From Quisquiliibacterium transsilvanicum (GTDB taxonomy: Bacteria; Pseudomonadota; Gammaproteobacteria; Burkholderiales; Burkholderiaceae_E): a DNA stretch of 64,000 nt. Location of the stretch: the NCBI RefSeq assembly GCF_014202215.1, contig NZ_JACHGB010000004.1:223255-287254 (forward strand), written 5' to 3'. How positions within the stretch are numbered: position 1 is the first letter of the stretch; each line of letters starts with the position of its first letter. Positions 36,401 to 43,817 of this stretch are shown here, piece after piece. The position numbers and the translations under genes are program-made. Under the pieces are notes generated by a model. It was given only the letters and a program-made list of their open reading frames with translations, made no database searches and was not told the origin of the DNA.

Positions 36401-36561
36401 GACTGCGGGGTTTCGCCCGTGCGCACGATCCGCACCTCGCCGGAGACGACCAGGAAGACCGCATCGGCGGCGAGCGCGGGCAGCGCTGTGAATCCGAGGA
36501 CCAGCGCCGCGGTCACCGAGATCCGGCGAGACAGGGCTCGAAGTGGGGACGGCATGCGCAT
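33448..36561 (-). CDS. Secreted FecR-domain protein with GGGST repeats and TbpB-like C-terminal domain
   Basis: This is a 1037-residue exported protein. Visible parts: a Sec signal peptide ending ALPALA (about residue 31; no lipobox Cys); a FecR domain (about 57-150: RSGDELRSGDLIVTSRDGRAQ, SLQPGTEFRIDDY, TATIGIRGT); an Ala/Pro-rich stretch with four NAAGP units; a GGGST/GGGSS low-complexity linker (about 363-776); and a beta-rich C-terminal domain (about 777-1037). The C-terminal domain holds GGSTFSGSLV and VDGAFYGPEAARLG (about 1000-1013), like the FYGPxAxELGG motif of TbpB-type surface-protein barrels. ATG 36561 overlaps the stop of the upstream Slam-like gene (TGATG). The likely role is a surface or extracellular protein exported by that partner, an inference. 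It has no counterpart in the usual miaB-phoH operon. Confidence 0.8.
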   Translation of the reverse strand: MRMPSPLRALSRRISVTAALVLGFTALPALAADAVFLVVSGEVRIVRTGETPQSAARSGDELRSGDLIVTSRDGRAQLRFSDGAIVSLQPGTEFRIDDYRFDPQEQRGFFSLLRGAMRTTTGAIGKRNRSDYRMQTPTATIGIRGTLYLAEETVCDPACAPGARAGLRVSVSEGRIAVRTAAGEIEVGEGTAAEVSSPDALPRLTELRPLLTPATLFARAASDLASSVRRGAPPAGAEQASEAGTPTASAAAPNAAGPNAAGPNAAGPNAAASGAAAQGASRAGASASTKGSAGADDRIAFETPDGSASPLQSSSSATPAASRAADGRLDLLAAIDASPSVPPDFVIVDPVNPTPPNPPIADGSGGGSSGGGSSGGGSSGGGSTGGGSTGGGSTGGGSTGGGSTGGGSTGGGSTGGGSTGGGSTGGGSTGGGSTGGGSTGGGSTGGGSTGGGSTGGGSTGGGSTGGGSTGGGSTGGGSTGGGSTGGGSTGGGSTGGGSTGGGSTGGGSTGGDSTGGGSTGGGSTGGGSTGGGSTGGGSTGGGSTGGGSTGGGSTGGGSTGGGSTGGGSTGGGSTGGGSTGGGTAGGDSTGGGSTDGGSTGGGSTGGGTAGGDSTGGGSTGGGSTGGGSTGGGSTGGGSTGGGSTGGGTAGGDSTGGGSTGGGSTGGGSTGGGSTGGGSTGGGSTGGGSTGGGSTGGGSTGGGSTGGGSTGGGSTGGGTAGGDSTGGGSTGGGSTGGGSTGGGSTGGGSTGGGSTGGGSTGGGSTGGGSTGGGSTGGSSPPAELPLATGLASTGSLRLDLRQIPIFGSLQFASPDGRVELDSQLRLESVGLCPQLACLSRGTAAHADSGSDPYASWGRWTNGSADVRVLGIGARIALGANQSIHYLVGVPTVTMPTSGSFRYELLGATSPTASDGSLAPGSFKMSAVAQFSSGEAARIGLQGSVKMGNGQFNISTNGGLGNPKSSELTMQGGSTFSGSLVTQPNAGNAAFDCGRAGCAVRVDGAFYGPEAARLGLGYAIVDPSTPGRTISGVGVLQKR
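34235..35475 (-). repeat. 15-bp minisatellite encoding about 80 GGGST pentapeptides
   Basis: On the plus strand this reads as unbroken 15-bp units such as CCACCCGTGGAGCCG. On the minus strand they encode GGGST (GGGSS at the N-terminal edge). The span of about 1241 bp gives roughly 83 units. Variants come in blocks: gtgga versus gtcga, gagcc versus gaacc, and a stretch of gatcc units at about 35245-35310. A marked higher-order variant encoding TAGGDSTGG occurs four times (near 34390, 34605, 34725 and 34795). The frame is never broken. Block structure suggests expansion by slippage or unequal crossing-over. Confidence 0.95.
35751..35808 (-). repeat. Short tandem repeat encoding NAAGP units
   Basis: The 15-bp unit CCGCATTCGGGCCAG is repeated three times exactly, plus a partial fourth copy, inside the same gene, giving NAAGP repeats in the Ala-rich linker between the FecR domain and the GGGST tract. 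Confidence 0.85.
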
Positions 36562-37964
36562 CAGAAGCTGTAGTGCGCCGACACCAGCGCCTGGGTCCGG
36601 CGGAAGTCGTTGGGCGCCAGGCTGGAGGCGTTTCGGGTGTGGACCAGGCGGGGTTTCACGACCCAGGAACGGTTCACCAGGATGGAGGCGCCGAACTCCA
36701 CCTCGGTCTGCCGATCTTCGCGGACCGCGTCGAACAGGGGCTCGACGCCGGCGAAGTCGCGGGCCTCCCAGGCCACGGCTGCCCATGCGCGAACGCTCGG
36801 CGACACGCCGATGCTGAGGACGCCACGCGCACCGATGATGTCGTGCTCCAGCTGAGGCACGTCGGCGTCCGGGCGCTCGCGGCCGGCGTAGATGCTGGCG
36901 ACCAGCAGCGGCGTGCCGTCGCCATCGAAGGTCCGCGCTGCGGTGGCTCCGACGACCTGGCGGCGGGCGTCGCGCACCGGCTGGTCGGGGAAGCTGAATT
37001 CGAAGTGCTGGAGGTACAGGCCGACCTGCGTGCGGGCGTCCAGGTCGCATCGCCACTGCGCGATCGCCCCGGCCGCGTTGCGGAACGCGGATCGGTCTGC
37101 GCGGAGATGTTGCAGTTGGGCGAGCATGTCGAATCCGTGGCAACCGGTGCGGTAGCGCAGGCCTCCCGAGAGGTCGAAGTAGGTCTGATCCAGTGTATGC
37201 GCGCTCGCGTTCGAGCGGCCCATCGCCTGTGCCCCGACCGTCCACTGCCAGCCGCCACCGATCGGACCCTGCCAGTCCAGGCCGGCTCCCCAGGCGATCA
37301 GCGCCGTGCTGCGCGGCCGGCTGGAAGCTTCGGGCACGACCGCAGTGCCGCCGGCGAGCAGCCACTGCGAGCCGATGCTTCCCAGCGTGACGTTGCTGTC
37401 CCAGCCGGCGCCGAGTTCCGCGCGGCCATGGAAGCTGGTGCGGCCGGCCTGGTCGGCGACCGCGATCGCTGCGAGGTAGCGGTCGATGATCGTCCTGACT
37501 TCGGGCGGGATGCGCTGCGCGGCCACCGTCTCGAATTCGCGGCGGGCGGCTTCGGTCTCGCGGGTGGCGAGCAGTGCGCGGGCGAGTTCTGCGCGCGCCT
37601 GCAGGTGGCGCGGGTCGGCGGCGAGCACCCGCTCGAAGGCGAGGACCGCCTGGCCGGGCCTTCCCGCGTCCATCGCCGCCGTGCCGAGGAGATGGTCGAA
37701 TTCGGGCGAGCCGGCGTACCAGCGGGTCTGCGGCTCGAGAAGGGCGTATGCGGCGGATGCCTCGCCGCCGGCCATCAGCCTGCGGGCGGTGGACAGCAGT
37801 TCGCCCAGCGCCGTGGGTGCGGCCAACGAGGGCCGGGGGGCCTCGGCATGTGCTGGCGGAACTGCTGCGGCCATCCCCGCAGCGAGGGCGCAGCAGGCCA
37901 GCAGCGCGCGCCCGTACCGTCTGCGCCGGGTCGCATGGGCCGGCGTGTCAGAGGTGAGTCTCAT
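36561..37964 (-). CDS. TPR and outer-membrane beta-barrel protein, Slam-like (DUF560 / type XI secretion candidate)
   Basis: This 467-residue protein has a signal peptide (LLACCALAAGMAAAVPPAHA), a TPR-containing periplasmic part (about 50-165: FDHLLGTAAMDAGRPGQAVLAFERVLAADPRHLQARAELARALL) and a long beta-strand-rich region (about 180-467). That region opens with RAELGAGWDSNVTLGS and ends in ...LVSAHYSF, a C-terminal aromatic typical of outer-membrane barrels. TPR plus DSN-type barrel entry is the layout of Slam/DUF560 proteins, which move TbpB-like cargo across the outer membrane. It starts two bases after the miaB stop and its own stop overlaps the FecR-repeat gene start. Family assignment was made by eye. 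Confidence 0.75.
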   Translation of the reverse strand: MRLTSDTPAHATRRRRYGRALLACCALAAGMAAAVPPAHAEAPRPSLAAPTALGELLSTARRLMAGGEASAAYALLEPQTRWYAGSPEFDHLLGTAAMDAGRPGQAVLAFERVLAADPRHLQARAELARALLATRETEAARREFETVAAQRIPPEVRTIIDRYLAAIAVADQAGRTSFHGRAELGAGWDSNVTLGSIGSQWLLAGGTAVVPEASSRPRSTALIAWGAGLDWQGPIGGGWQWTVGAQAMGRSNASAHTLDQTYFDLSGGLRYRTGCHGFDMLAQLQHLRADRSAFRNAAGAIAQWRCDLDARTQVGLYLQHFEFSFPDQPVRDARRQVVGATAARTFDGDGTPLLVASIYAGRERPDADVPQLEHDIIGARGVLSIGVSPSVRAWAAVAWEARDFAGVEPLFDAVREDRQTEVEFGASILVNRSWVVKPRLVHTRNASSLAPNDFRRTQALVSAHYSF

Positions 37965-37966
37965 GC

Positions 37967-39313
37967 TCAACCGCGCGATGCGATTCGACCGCGCAGAGAA
38001 TGCGGCAGAGCTCCGGTGATCTCGACCTCGATCAATCGACCCACCAGGCCCGTCGGGCCGGCGAAGTTCACCACCCGGTTGTTGCCGGTGCGCCCCGAGC
38101 ATTCGCTCGCATCCTTGCGCGCATTGCCTTCGACCAGCACCTGCTGGCGGCTGCCGACCATCGCTTCGGAGATGGCGCGCGCGTTCGCGTCGATTGCCGC
38201 CTGCAGCGCCTGCAGCCGATCGAGCTTGGTCTCGTGGGGCGTGTCGTCGGGGAGGTCAGCGGCAGGCGTGCCTGGCCGCGGGCTGTAGATGAACGAGAAG
38301 GAGCTGTCGAAGCCGACGTCCTGGACCAGGGCCATCGTTCTGGCGAAATCCTCGGCCGTCTCGCCGGGAAAGCCGATGATGAAGTCCGAGGAAAGGCAGA
38401 TGTCCGGCCGCACGGCGCGCAGCCGGCGCACGATCGACTTGTACTCGAGCGCGGTGTAGCCGCGCTTCATCGCCGCCAGCACCCGGTCCGAGCCGGACTG
38501 CACCGGCAGGTGCACGTGGCTCACCAGCTTGGGCACCCGCGCGTATGCGTCGATGAGCCGCTGCGTGAATTCCTTCGGGTGCGACGTGGTGTAGCGGATG
38601 CGCTCGATCCCGGGAATCTCCGCCACGTACTCGAGCAGCAGTGCGAAGTCGGCCGCGTCGTCGGGGCCGCCGTCGGCGCCCGGCAGCGAGCCCCGGTAGG
38701 CATTGACGTTCTGCCCGAGCAGGGTGACTTCGCGCACGCCCTGCTCGGCGAGGCCCGCGACCTCGACCAGCACGTCCTCGAAGGGGCGGGACACCTCTTC
38801 GCCCCGTGTGTAGGGCACGACGCAGAAGCTGCAGTACTTGCTGCAGCCTTCCATGATGGACACGAAGGCGCTCGCACCCTCGACGCGCGCCGGCGGCAAG
38901 TGATCGAACTTCTCGATCTCCGGGAAGGAGATGTCGACCTGCGGCCGGCCAGTGCGCCGGCGCTGCTCGAGGAGCTCCGGCAGCCGGTGCAGGGTCTGCG
39001 GGCCGAACACGACGTCGACGTAGGGCGCGCGGGCGATGATCGCTGCGCCCTCCTGGCTGGCCACGCAGCCGCCGACTCCGACCATCAGGTCCGGCCGCTC
39101 GCGCTTGAGCGCCCTGATGCGACCGAGGTCCGAGAACACCTTCTCCTGCGCCTTCTCGCGAACCGAGCAGGTGTTGAACAGGATGATGTCGGCCTCGGCC
39201 GGATCGTCGGTGGGAGTGACCCCTTCGGACTGCCCGAGGACGTCGGCCATCTTCGCCGAGTCGTACTCGTTCATCTGGCAGCCGAAGGTCTTGATGTAGA
39301 GCTTCTTGGTCAT
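37967..39313 (-). CDS. miaB: tRNA-2-methylthio-N6-dimethylallyladenosine synthase MiaB
   Basis: This 448-residue radical-SAM methylthiotransferase has an N-terminal UPF0004 domain ([31 protein letters not shown]; three Cys for the auxiliary cluster), the radical-SAM motif [23 protein letters not shown] (CxxxCxxC), [19 protein letters not shown], and a C-terminal TRAM domain. It modifies A37 of tRNAs reading UNN codons. ATG 39313 overlaps the end of the small upstream gene by 4 bp. Confidence 0.97.
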   Translation of the reverse strand: MTKKLYIKTFGCQMNEYDSAKMADVLGQSEGVTPTDDPAEADIILFNTCSVREKAQEKVFSDLGRIRALKRERPDLMVGVGGCVASQEGAAIIARAPYVDVVFGPQTLHRLPELLEQRRRTGRPQVDISFPEIEKFDHLPPARVEGASAFVSIMEGCSKYCSFCVVPYTRGEEVSRPFEDVLVEVAGLAEQGVREVTLLGQNVNAYRGSLPGADGGPDDAADFALLLEYVAEIPGIERIRYTTSHPKEFTQRLIDAYARVPKLVSHVHLPVQSGSDRVLAAMKRGYTALEYKSIVRRLRAVRPDICLSSDFIIGFPGETAEDFARTMALVQDVGFDSSFSFIYSPRPGTPAADLPDDTPHETKLDRLQALQAAIDANARAISEAMVGSRQQVLVEGNARKDASECSGRTGNNRVVNFAGPTGLVGRLIEVEITGALPHSLRGRIASRG

Positions 39314-39663
39314 CGGGTGCTCGGCCGCCTGCGGGCTTCGTCCTTGGCGATCTGAAGTTCCTCGCTGGTCAGGATCCAGGCGTCGAGCACCTGTCCCATG
39401 GGGTCCGTGCGATAGCGCACCGGCACATTGCCGCGCAGCGTCGAGGGAACCGCCAGCAGGTTCGATTCGTTGCGGATGCGCGCGCCGGGCGCCAGGAGAA
39501 TCTCCTTGCCGTCGAGCCGCGCCTGCGGGAAGACCGTCACCTCGAGCGTGCCGAGCCGCGTGGCCTCGTCGAAGGTGCGTGGCTGACCCCAGGCGGGCAG
39601 CCACACGGCCGCGCATGCCAGCAAGGCCGCGACACGGTACCCGTTCTTCGATCGAGGTTTCAT
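39310..39663 (-). CDS. Small secreted hypothetical protein upstream of miaB
   Basis: This is a 117-residue protein of unrecognised function. It has a signal peptide ([18 protein letters not shown]), then one compact domain ([50 protein letters not shown]) and a basic tail. The [15 protein letters not shown] stretch recalls small proteins placed before miaB in other Burkholderiales, from memory only. ATG 39663 is used; another in-frame ATG lies at 39699. Its end overlaps miaB by 4 bp, so it heads the operon. Confidence 0.7.
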   Translation of the reverse strand: MKPRSKNGYRVAALLACAAVWLPAWGQPRTFDEATRLGTLEVTVFPQARLDGKEILLAPGARIRNESNLLAVPSTLRGNVPVRYRTDPMGQVLDAWILTSEELQIAKDEARRRPSTR

Positions 39664-39715
39664 CTTCGTCGACTCAGAGGACAAAGAACCAGTATGCATC
39701 CGGCGGTGGAGGCCG

Positions 39716-39755
39716 GAAAAGACAAGGCCCGCCGGAAATTGCTGTCCGGCGGGCC
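39716..39755 (-). terminator. Hairpin terminator after the tRNA gene
   Basis: A perfect 11-bp stem (39726-39736 with 39745-39755, GGCCCGCCGGA/TCCGGCGGGCC) has an 8-base loop and lies 10 bp downstream of the tRNA on the minus strand. It is followed by TTGTCTTTT. It should separate the tRNA from the operon that follows. Confidence 0.8.
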
Positions 39756-39764
39756 TCGGGCGAC

Positions 39765-39841
<77 letters not shown>

Positions 39842-39878
39842 AAAGAGGGCAGATACTAGCGCCAACCATCGGTCGCTG

Positions 39879-41324
39879 TCAAAGCGGCGGGAAGCGAACC
39901 GTCACCTTCGTGCCACGCGGGGCATCTGCAGGCCCGCCATCGGCGATCGAGACCCTGGCGCCGTGCTGGTCGGCGATCTCGGCGACGATGGGCAGCCCGA
40001 GGCCGCTGCCGCTCGTCTCCGTGCCCAGGATGCGATAGAAGCGCTCGAAGACCAGCAGACGCTCCTCCGGCGGGATGCCCGTGCCGCTGTCCTCCACCTG
40101 CAGAAGCGTTTCACGGCCCTCGCGGCCCAGCCGGACCGTGACCTGGCCGCCGGCCGGCGTGTAGACGATGGCATTGTCGATGAGGTTGTTGAGCAGCTCG
40201 CGCAGCAGGATCGGGTGGGCTGCGGCGGGCGCGGGCGCGTCGTCGCTCTCGAAGCCGAAGTCGATGCCCCGGCGGATGGCCTCGGGGGCCCACTCGCTCG
40301 CCACTGCGTGCGCCAGCGGCGCCAGGTCCATCTCCTCGAGCTGGATCGCGTTGCGCAGGTTCTCGGTGCGCGCCAGCGCGAGCAGCTGGTTGATCATGTG
40401 CGCCGCGCGCTCGGAGCTTTCCACCACCTGCTCCAGGCTGCGGCGCAACGCCTGCGGGTCGGTCTCGCGAAGGGCGAGCTCGGCCTGGGTGCGCAGGCCC
40501 GCCAGCGGCGTCTTCATCTGGTGTGCCGCATCCGCGATGAAGCGCTTCTGGGCCGCAATGTTCGTTCCGAGCCGCTGCAGCAGGTCGTTGAAGGAGGCCA
40601 TCAGCGGACCGAGTTCCTCGGGGGCGTCGTGCGGGTTGATCGGCGAGAGGTCGTCGGGGCTGCGCTCCCGGATCCGGCGCTGCATCCGCTCGAGCGGCGC
40701 CAGTCCGCGGCTGAGCGCGAACCACACCAGGCCGACGGCGACCGGCAGGATCAGGAACTGCGGAAAGATCACGCCCTTGATGATCTCGTTGGCCAGCGCG
40801 TTGCGCGCATCCAGCGTCTCGGCGACCTGGATCAGCACCGGATAAGAGGAGCTCATCGGATGCTCGCCCGGGCTGACGTAGGTGTAGGCCACGCGGACCT
40901 CGATCCCCCGGTGCTGATCGAAGCGCCGCTGGACTCTGCCCGGAGTCGGGAAGTCGTAGAGGCTGGGCGTTGGCAGGTTCGCGTCCCCCGCCAGCAGTTC
41001 GCCGTCGGCGGACAGGACCTGGAAGAAGGTGTGTTCTTCCGAGCCCGCGGGCAGCAGGTCGCGCAGCCGCGTGCCGGGCGGCGTGGCGGCCTGCTCGCCC
41101 GAGGTGTCGACCTGCTGCGCGATCACCTCGGTGTGGTCGATCAGCGCGCGATCGAAGGGGGCGTCGGCCAGCGAGCGGGCGACGACGAAGGTTAGAACGA
41201 TGGAAAGTGGCCAGAGCAGCAGGAGCGGCGCCAGCATCCAGTCGAGGATCTCGCCGAACAGGGAGCGCTGCTCCCGCGGGTCGTAGGCGAAGTCGAAGCT
41301 GCGACGGCGCCTGCGCTCTGTCAT
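39879..41324 (-). CDS. Sensor histidine kinase, TctE/QseC-like
   Basis: This 481-residue membrane kinase has TM1 (LAPLLLLWPLSIVLTFVVA), a periplasmic 2CSK_N-type sensor region (about 55-180), TM2 (FPQFLILPVAVGLVWFAL), HAMP-like RGLAPLERMQRRIRER, the phospho-acceptor box FIADAAHQMKTPLAGLRTQ and ATP-binding N, G1 and G2 boxes (NNLIDNAIVYT, DSGTGIPPE, GSGLGLPIV). It is coupled to the upstream response-regulator gene by a 4-bp overlap. TctE relatives sense tricarboxylates, but no transporter is adjacent, so the signal is unknown. Confidence 0.93.
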   Translation of the reverse strand: MTERRRRRSFDFAYDPREQRSLFGEILDWMLAPLLLLWPLSIVLTFVVARSLADAPFDRALIDHTEVIAQQVDTSGEQAATPPGTRLRDLLPAGSEEHTFFQVLSADGELLAGDANLPTPSLYDFPTPGRVQRRFDQHRGIEVRVAYTYVSPGEHPMSSSYPVLIQVAETLDARNALANEIIKGVIFPQFLILPVAVGLVWFALSRGLAPLERMQRRIRERSPDDLSPINPHDAPEELGPLMASFNDLLQRLGTNIAAQKRFIADAAHQMKTPLAGLRTQAELALRETDPQALRRSLEQVVESSERAAHMINQLLALARTENLRNAIQLEEMDLAPLAHAVASEWAPEAIRRGIDFGFESDDAPAPAAAHPILLRELLNNLIDNAIVYTPAGGQVTVRLGREGRETLLQVEDSGTGIPPEERLLVFERFYRILGTETSGSGLGLPIVAEIADQHGARVSIADGGPADAPRGTKVTVRFPPL

Positions 41325-42007
41325 GTCACCGCGCCGGACTCGGCGGGTCGCTCCAGGCAGTAGCCGAGGCCCCGGACGGTGACGATGCGCACCCCGCCGC
41401 CCTCCAGCTTCCTGCGCAGGCGATGCATGTAGACCTCGACCGCGTTGTGGCTGACCTCCTCGCCCCATTCGCAGAGGTGGCTGACGATCTGCTCCTTGCT
41501 GACCATGCGGCCGGCGCGCTGCAGGAGGATTTCCAGCAGTCCGGTCTCTCGCGCCGAGAGGTCGAGCGGCTGCTCGTTGATCCGCGCGCTCCGACCGACC
41601 TGGTCGAAGCTCAGCGGACCGTGGCGCAGGAAGGCAGTGGTCGCGCCCATGCTCCGGCGCACCAGCGCGCGCACCCGAGCCTCGAGCTCGGTCAGCGCGA
41701 ACGGCTTGGCCATGAAGTCGTCCGCGCCAAGGTCGAGTGCGCGCACGCGCTGCTCCACGGAGTCGGCGGCGGTGAGGATCAGCACCGGGAGCGGGGAGTT
41801 GCGCGACCTGAGCCGCTTGAGGACGTCGATGCCGGGAAGATGCGGCAGGCCGAGGTCGAGGATCAGCAGGTCGTACTCATGCAGCGACAGCGCGGAATCT
41901 GCGTCCCTGCCGCTGGCGACGTGGTCGATCGCATAGCCCGACTGGCGCATCGAACGGCACAGGCCGTCCGCGAGCACCTGGTCGTCTTCGGCGATCAGTA
42001 TCCGCAT
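41321..42007 (-). CDS. OmpR-family response regulator, TctD/QseB-like
   Basis: This 228-residue protein has a receiver domain (acidic pair EDD near residues 7-9, phospho-acceptor Asp in LLILDLGLPHLPG near 51, Thr in ILTAAD, Lys in AKPF) and a C-terminal winged-helix DNA-binding domain (LSARETGLLEILLQRAGRMVSKEQI, NAVEVYMHRLRRKLEG, VRGLGYCLE). It forms a two-component pair with the downstream kinase (ATGA overlap). The 5' region contains a 4 x 10-bp tandem repeat. Confidence 0.95.
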   Translation of the reverse strand: MRILIAEDDQVLADGLCRSMRQSGYAIDHVASGRDADSALSLHEYDLLILDLGLPHLPGIDVLKRLRSRNSPLPVLILTAADSVEQRVRALDLGADDFMAKPFALTELEARVRALVRRSMGATTAFLRHGPLSFDQVGRSARINEQPLDLSARETGLLEILLQRAGRMVSKEQIVSHLCEWGEEVSHNAVEVYMHRLRRKLEGGGVRIVTVRGLGYCLERPAESGAVT

Positions 42008-42100
42008 GCCGCTCCACTTGCGCGCCGCACGAACGTGCGGCTGGACGTGCAGCAGAGTGTAGCGGCAAGCGCGCGGCGTGGCGACGCCCGCGGTGCTCCG

Positions 42101-42140
42101 TGCCGCGAGGTGCCGCGAGGTGCCGCGAGGTGCCGCGAGG
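42101..42140. repeat. Four perfect 10-bp tandem repeats
   Basis: TGCCGCGAGG is repeated four times head to tail in the 150-bp gap between the pyrF stop and the response-regulator start. A degenerate fifth unit (CGCCGCCCGC) follows. The period is close to one helical turn, so direct-repeat binding by the adjacent OmpR-type regulator is conceivable, but no function is shown. Confidence 0.85.
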
Positions 42141-42157
42141 CGCCGCCCGCGCCCGGC

Positions 42158-43012
42158 TCAGGCCGGGAGGCGCCGGCGGGCCGCGCGAAGGGCGTCGCTG
42201 GTGGCCAGGGCCGCTGCAGCTGCCGCCTCGGCGAAGTCCTCGCCTTCGCTCGCGTACAGGATGGCGCGCGAGGAGTTCACCACCATCCCGAAGCCGTCGG
42301 GAGTCGCTCCCGCGGCGACGGCGGCGTCGATGTCGCCGCCCTGGGCGCCGATGCCCGGAACCAGCAGCGGGAGCGTCCCGGCGAGCGCGCGCACGCGGCG
42401 CAGTTCGTCGGGGAAGGTGGCGCCCACCACCAGACCGAGTTCGCCGGACGCACGGTTCCAGGGGCCCGACGCGAGCCGTGCCACGCGCTCGTAGAGGCGC
42501 TCGGCGGGCGCGCCGAGCGCGGGGTCAGCGGCCACCTGAAGCGCCTGCAGGTCGCTGCCGCCAGGGTTCGAGGTACGGCACAGCAGGATGGCGCCGCGGC
42601 CCGGGTAGGCAAGGTAGGGCTCGATCGAGTCGAAGCCCATGTAGGGACTGAGGGTCACCGCATCCGCCCGGTAGCGCTCGAAGGCCTCGCGCGCGTAGTG
42701 CTCGGCGGTCGAGCCGATGTCGCCGCGCTTGGAGTCCAGGATGACGGGTACGCCGGGGTGGCGCCGATGCACGTGATCGATCAGCGCCTCGAGTTGGTCC
42801 TCGGCGCGCTGCGATGCGAAGTAGGCGATTTGCGGCTTGAAGGCGCAGGCATGGCCGGCAGTCGCGTCGACGATGGCGCGGCAGAAGTCGAAGGCCGCGT
42901 CCGCGCGGCCCCTCAGAGGCGCCGGCATGCGCGCCGGATCCGGGTCCAGGCCCACGCAGAGCAGGGAGTTGGAGCGCCGCCAGGCGGCGTGCAGCGATGA
43001 GACGAAGGACAA
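42158..43012 (-). CDS. pyrF: Orotidine 5'-phosphate decarboxylase PyrF (type 2)
   Basis: This 284-residue enzyme makes UMP from OMP. The active-site signature [17 protein letters not shown] (Asp-Lys-Asp) is present, with [25 protein letters not shown] and [12 protein letters not shown]. The length and GDIGSTA variant are those of the longer type-2 family found in many betaproteobacteria and mycobacteria. It is separated from the transglutaminase gene by 66 bp. Confidence 0.97.
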   Translation of the reverse strand: MSFVSSLHAAWRRSNSLLCVGLDPDPARMPAPLRGRADAAFDFCRAIVDATAGHACAFKPQIAYFASQRAEDQLEALIDHVHRRHPGVPVILDSKRGDIGSTAEHYAREAFERYRADAVTLSPYMGFDSIEPYLAYPGRGAILLCRTSNPGGSDLQALQVAADPALGAPAERLYERVARLASGPWNRASGELGLVVGATFPDELRRVRALAGTLPLLVPGIGAQGGDIDAAVAAGATPDGFGMVVNSSRAILYASEGEDFAEAAAAAALATSDALRAARRRLPA

Positions 43013-43078
43013 ACTGTTCTCCCGAAGCAGGACCCCGAGCGGATCCGGAGCGGATTCTATCGCCGTCGCTCAGGCCGC

Positions 43079-43798
43079 TCAGGCCTGCGGCGCGCTCCGT
43101 TCCCGCAGGGCGTCATCCTCGAAGCGGTCCGCGTCGCCTTGGGCCTCGTCGCGCATCCGCCGCTCGATGCCTGGGTAGTGGATCGCGAAGTCCGCCTTGA
43201 CCTGCTCCAGCGGCAGGTCCGACCAGCAGCCGTGGTCGGCGAGGTATTCCATGTGCCGGCGCTCGTGGATGTCGAATTCCTGGTAGAGCGCGTCATGCTC
43301 ACCGTCAAAGTCGGTGGGTCGGACGCCGAAGCGCTCGCACAGTTCGATGTTGAAGGCGGGGACGGCCTTGAGCCAGCGGCCGCCGAGGTAGAGCGCGGCG
43401 TAGCCGTGGTCGTAGAACACGTTGACCCCGTCCATGCGCGCGCGCAGCTTCTCGGTGTTCAGGTGGTTGGCCACGTCGGCCAGGCCGATCGCCGACGGGA
43501 TGCCGACCGCACGCGCGCACGCTGCCAGCAGGCCTGCCTTGGGCACGCACCAGCCGCGGCCGGCTGCGATGACGCTGCTGGCCTTGTAGGCGGCGGGTTC
43601 GTAGGTGAGGTTGTAGGGGTCGTAGCGGACCCGGTCGCGCACGGCCAGGAACAGGCGGACGGCGCGTTCCCGCTCGTCGGTCGCGTCGCCGATCGCGTCG
43701 GCGACGAAGCTGCGCACCGTCGGGTGCTCGATGTCGAAGAAGTCGGTGGCGCCGGTATATCCGTCAGTATCGGCAGGCAGGCCCTGGGTGTGGATCAT
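43079..43798 (-). CDS. Transglutaminase-like domain protein
   Basis: This 239-residue, apparently cytosolic protein has a transglutaminase/peptidase-like core: Cys in AAGRGWCVPKAGLLAACARA (about residue 83), His in VFYDHGYAALYLGGRWLKAVPAFN, and a following Asp candidate in PTDFDGEHDALY. No signal peptide or membrane segment is present. It starts 19 bp after the end of a PaaK-like adenylating enzyme gene, suggesting a joint function. The substrate is unknown. Bacterial members of this fold include amidases, peptidases and non-catalytic forms. Confidence 0.8.
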   Translation of the reverse strand: MIHTQGLPADTDGYTGATDFFDIEHPTVRSFVADAIGDATDERERAVRLFLAVRDRVRYDPYNLTYEPAAYKASSVIAAGRGWCVPKAGLLAACARAVGIPSAIGLADVANHLNTEKLRARMDGVNVFYDHGYAALYLGGRWLKAVPAFNIELCERFGVRPTDFDGEHDALYQEFDIHERRHMEYLADHGCWSDLPLEQVKADFAIHYPGIERRMRDEAQGDADRFEDDALRERSAPQA

Positions 43799-43817
43799 CG
43801 TGTGTCAGCTCCGTGGT

